Of a stretch of DNA of 64,000 bases, positions 62,314 through 64,000 are shown in pieces. Where the stretch lies: assembly GCF_000613185.1 (NCBI RefSeq), contig NZ_CCBB010000001.1, positions 1,054,001-1,118,000 of the forward strand, given 5' to 3'. Below the pieces are notes generated by a model. That model was not told where the DNA came from. It searched no databases and saw only the letters and a program-made list of their open reading frames with translations. Made by a program: the position numbers and the translations under genes. Numbering within the stretch: the stretch's first letter is position 1; each line of letters begins with the position of its first letter. Source of the DNA: Mycolicibacterium cosmeticum (GTDB lineage Bacteria > Actinomycetota > Actinomycetes > Mycobacteriales > Mycobacteriaceae).

Positions 62314-63045
62314 TTTTCCGGACGGGACGCCGAGCCGGCGGTCCGCATCGAGAAACTCCAGGTGACCCGCGGTAAGCGCCACGCCGTGCGGGACCTGTCC
62401 GTGCAGATTTCGCGCGGCACCATCACCGGGCTGCTGGGGCCCTCGGGCTGCGGGAAGACCACCCTGATGCGGGCCATCGTCGGCACCCAGATCGTCGCGT
62501 CGGGATCGGTGACGGTGCTGGGCCATCCCGCCGGCTCCCCCGAATTACGCCACCGGGTCGGCTATGTCACCCAGGACGCCACCATCTACCGCGACCTGCG
62601 GGTCATCGACAACGCCCGCTACTTCGCCGCCCTGTACGGCACCGACGCACAGGCCGCCGAGGACGCGATCGCCGCGGTAGGCCTGACCGATCATCGAAAT
62701 GCCCTGTGCGACAACCTCTCCGGCGGTCAGCGCACCCGGGTGTCACTGGCCTGCGCATTGGTGTCGCATCCGGACCTGCTGGTGCTCGACGAGCCGACCG
62801 TCGGACTGGACCCGGTGCTGCGCGTCGATCTCTGGGTGCAGTTCCATCAGCTGGCCCGAGCCGGAACCACCCTGCTGGTCTCCAGCCATGTCATGGACGA
62901 GGCCGACCACTGCGGCGACCTGCTGCTCATGCGAGAAGGCCGGCTGCTCGCCCACACCACCCCCACCCGATTGCGAGAGGACACAGGATGTTCGTCACTG
63001 GAGGAAGCGTTCCTGTCCGTCATCCGGCACAGCACCGCAGCCTGA
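62290..63045 (+). CDS. ABC transporter ATP-binding protein (Rv1687c-like)
   Basis: ATPase of 251 aa. Walker [10 protein letters not shown], signature [12 protein letters not shown], Walker [14 protein letters not shown] and the H-loop VSSHVMDEA are complete. It pairs with the permease that follows, whose start overlaps its last 58 bp, making an ABC-2 type exporter. Start ATG 62290 (or 62293). Confidence 0.92.
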   Translation: MMTSSNDEFSGRDAEPAVRIEKLQVTRGKRHAVRDLSVQISRGTITGLLGPSGCGKTTLMRAIVGTQIVASGSVTVLGHPAGSPELRHRVGYVTQDATIYRDLRVIDNARYFAALYGTDAQAAEDAIAAVGLTDHRNALCDNLSGGQRTRVSLACALVSHPDLLVLDEPTVGLDPVLRVDLWVQFHQLARAGTTLLVSSHVMDEADHCGDLLLMREGRLLAHTTPTRLREDTGCSSLEEAFLSVIRHSTAA

Positions 63046-63824
63046 AAAGGCCGAGCAGGCTGAGCCCGCGGGCGTACCTGGCCACCACCGGCCGGATCCT
63101 GCACCAACTGGCCGGCGACCACCGCAGCGTGGCGATGATCGTCGTGGTGCCCACGCTGATCATCACGCTGATGTACTTCATGTTCGACAGAGTTTCCCGC
63201 GGTCCGCACCTTCCTGGCACGCCGTCGCCGTTCAACAACGCCTGCCTGATCATGCTCGGCGTCTTCCCGCTGATCGTGATGTTCCTGATCACCTCGATCA
63301 CCATGCAGCGCGAACGGGTGTCGGGCACGCTCGAACGGATCCTGACCACGCCGCTGCGCCGGTTCGACCTGCTCGCCGCCTACGGCACGGCGTTCTCCAT
63401 CGCCGCGGCCGTCCAGGCCACGCTGGCCTGTGTGGTGGCGTTCTGGCTGCTGGGTTTCGACACCGCGGGCAGCCCGGCGCTGGTGTTCCTCATCGCCATC
63501 GTCAACGCGGTCCTCGGGGTGGGCCTGGGCCTGTTGTGCAGCGCGTTCGCCCGCACCGAGTTCCAGGCCGTGCAGTTCATGCCCGTGGTCATCGCCCCGC
63601 AGCTGCTGCTGTGCGGCATCATCGTGCCACGCGAGGTGCTGCCCGAATGGCTGCAGTGGATCAGCAATGTGCTGCCGGCCAGCTACGCTCTGGAAGCACT
63701 GCAACAGGTCGGCGCGTACAGCGAACCCACGGCAATCGCGGTCCGCGATATCGCTGTGGTCATCGGGTTCGCGATCATGGCCCTGGCGCTGGCAGCGGCG
63801 ACACTTCGGCGCCGTACCCCATGA
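62988..63824 (+). CDS. ABC-2 type transporter permease (Rv1686c-like)
   Basis: Membrane subunit of 278 aa with six helices. The ABC-2 signature ERVSGTLERILTTPLRRFDLL lies between helices 2 and 3 (in part: RVSGTLERILTTPL), and LLCGIIVPREVLPEWLQWIS is the typical loop before the last helices. ATG 62988 was taken; later starts are possible because of the large overlap with the ATPase gene. It exports an unknown compound. Confidence 0.9.
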   Translation: MFVTGGSVPVRHPAQHRSLKRPSRLSPRAYLATTGRILHQLAGDHRSVAMIVVVPTLIITLMYFMFDRVSRGPHLPGTPSPFNNACLIMLGVFPLIVMFLITSITMQRERVSGTLERILTTPLRRFDLLAAYGTAFSIAAAVQATLACVVAFWLLGFDTAGSPALVFLIAIVNAVLGVGLGLLCSAFARTEFQAVQFMPVVIAPQLLLCGIIVPREVLPEWLQWISNVLPASYALEALQQVGAYSEPTAIAVRDIAVVIGFAIMALALAAATLRRRTP

Positions 63825-63831
63825 GGAGAAC

Positions 63832-64000
63832 GTGACCGCCCACAAGACCGAACCCAAACGCCCCGGGCGCCCGCCCGGGGCGTCCGACACCCGCGAGCGC
63901 ATCCTGGCAAGTGCCCGGGAGTTGTTCGCCCGCAACGGTTTCGACAAGACCTCGATCCGTGCGATCGCGACGGCCGCCGGCGTGGACGGCGCCCTGGTGC
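63832..64000 (+). CDS. TetR-family regulator, cut by window edge
   Basis: GTG 63832, preceded by GAGGAG, opens a TetR N-terminus: a basic arm (KRPGRPPGASD) then the helix-turn-helix (ILASARELFARNGFDKTSIR, AIATAAGVDGALV), after which the window ends. It follows the exporter genes by 7 bp and is the probable autoregulator of the operon (Rv1685c position). Confidence 0.88.
   Translation, partial: MTAHKTEPKRPGRPPGASDTRERILASARELFARNGFDKTSIRAIATAAGVDGALV

Overview
The window looks like the chromosome of a rapidly growing mycobacterium (Mycolicibacterium type). The reasons are high G+C, many GTG/TTG starts and tightly overlapping genes. It also has the actinobacterial cysteine operon (mec-cysO-cysM), GlgE/GlgB maltosyltransferase enzymes, NucS, a hemophore-like protein and an rRNA operon without spacer tRNAs. 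The 16S helix 18 is of the short, rapid-grower form.

Layout. 1-6.4 kb: a FAD monooxygenase cut by the left edge and its divergent LysR regulator, a secreted hemophore-like protein, then a lipoprotein metallopeptidase / Ser-Thr kinase / DUF4333 operon. 6.4-7.6 kb: ammonium transporter. About 7.8-17.6 kb: an accessory block. It starts with a broken gene tail, continues with an eight-gene minus-strand operon (MFS exporter, DUF1445 protein, flavin reductase, small membrane protein, asparagine synthetase, HpaB-type flavin monooxygenase, cysteine-synthase-like enzyme, M24 peptidase) and its divergent LysR regulator, and ends at the 3' end of tRNA-Leu(UAG). A LAGLIDADG-type protein lies just beyond the tRNA. 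This operon is the best candidate for an undescribed system.

18.6-54.4 kb is largely the conserved mycobacterial block known in M. tuberculosis as Rv1343c to Rv1316c, in reverse order: lprD-like, DUF3817, rdgB, rph, Rv1339-like, rhomboid, cysM, cysO, mec, S58 peptidase, DUF2017, clpS, pncB, dinG, glgP, glgE, glgB, thioredoxin-like, fadA, methylmalonyl-CoA epimerase, nucS, adenylate cyclase, ada-alkA and ogt. Differences include absence of murI from its usual place, a second metallopeptidase lipoprotein, a Vgb-like propeller protein, a secreted DUF1214-like protein, two overlapping TetR genes, and an alpha/beta-hydrolase that lacks its nucleophile.

54.4-60.2 kb is a complete rRNA operon on the minus strand (16S-23S-5S) with promoter, leader and a strong terminator shared with ogt. 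60.2-64 kb carries tyrS, mpg and an ABC exporter operon with a TetR gene cut by the right edge (the Rv1689-Rv1685c neighbourhood). The tyrS side (normally rrnB) and the ogt side (normally rrnA) therefore meet at one rRNA operon. This points to a recombination between rRNA operons, or to an assembly join.
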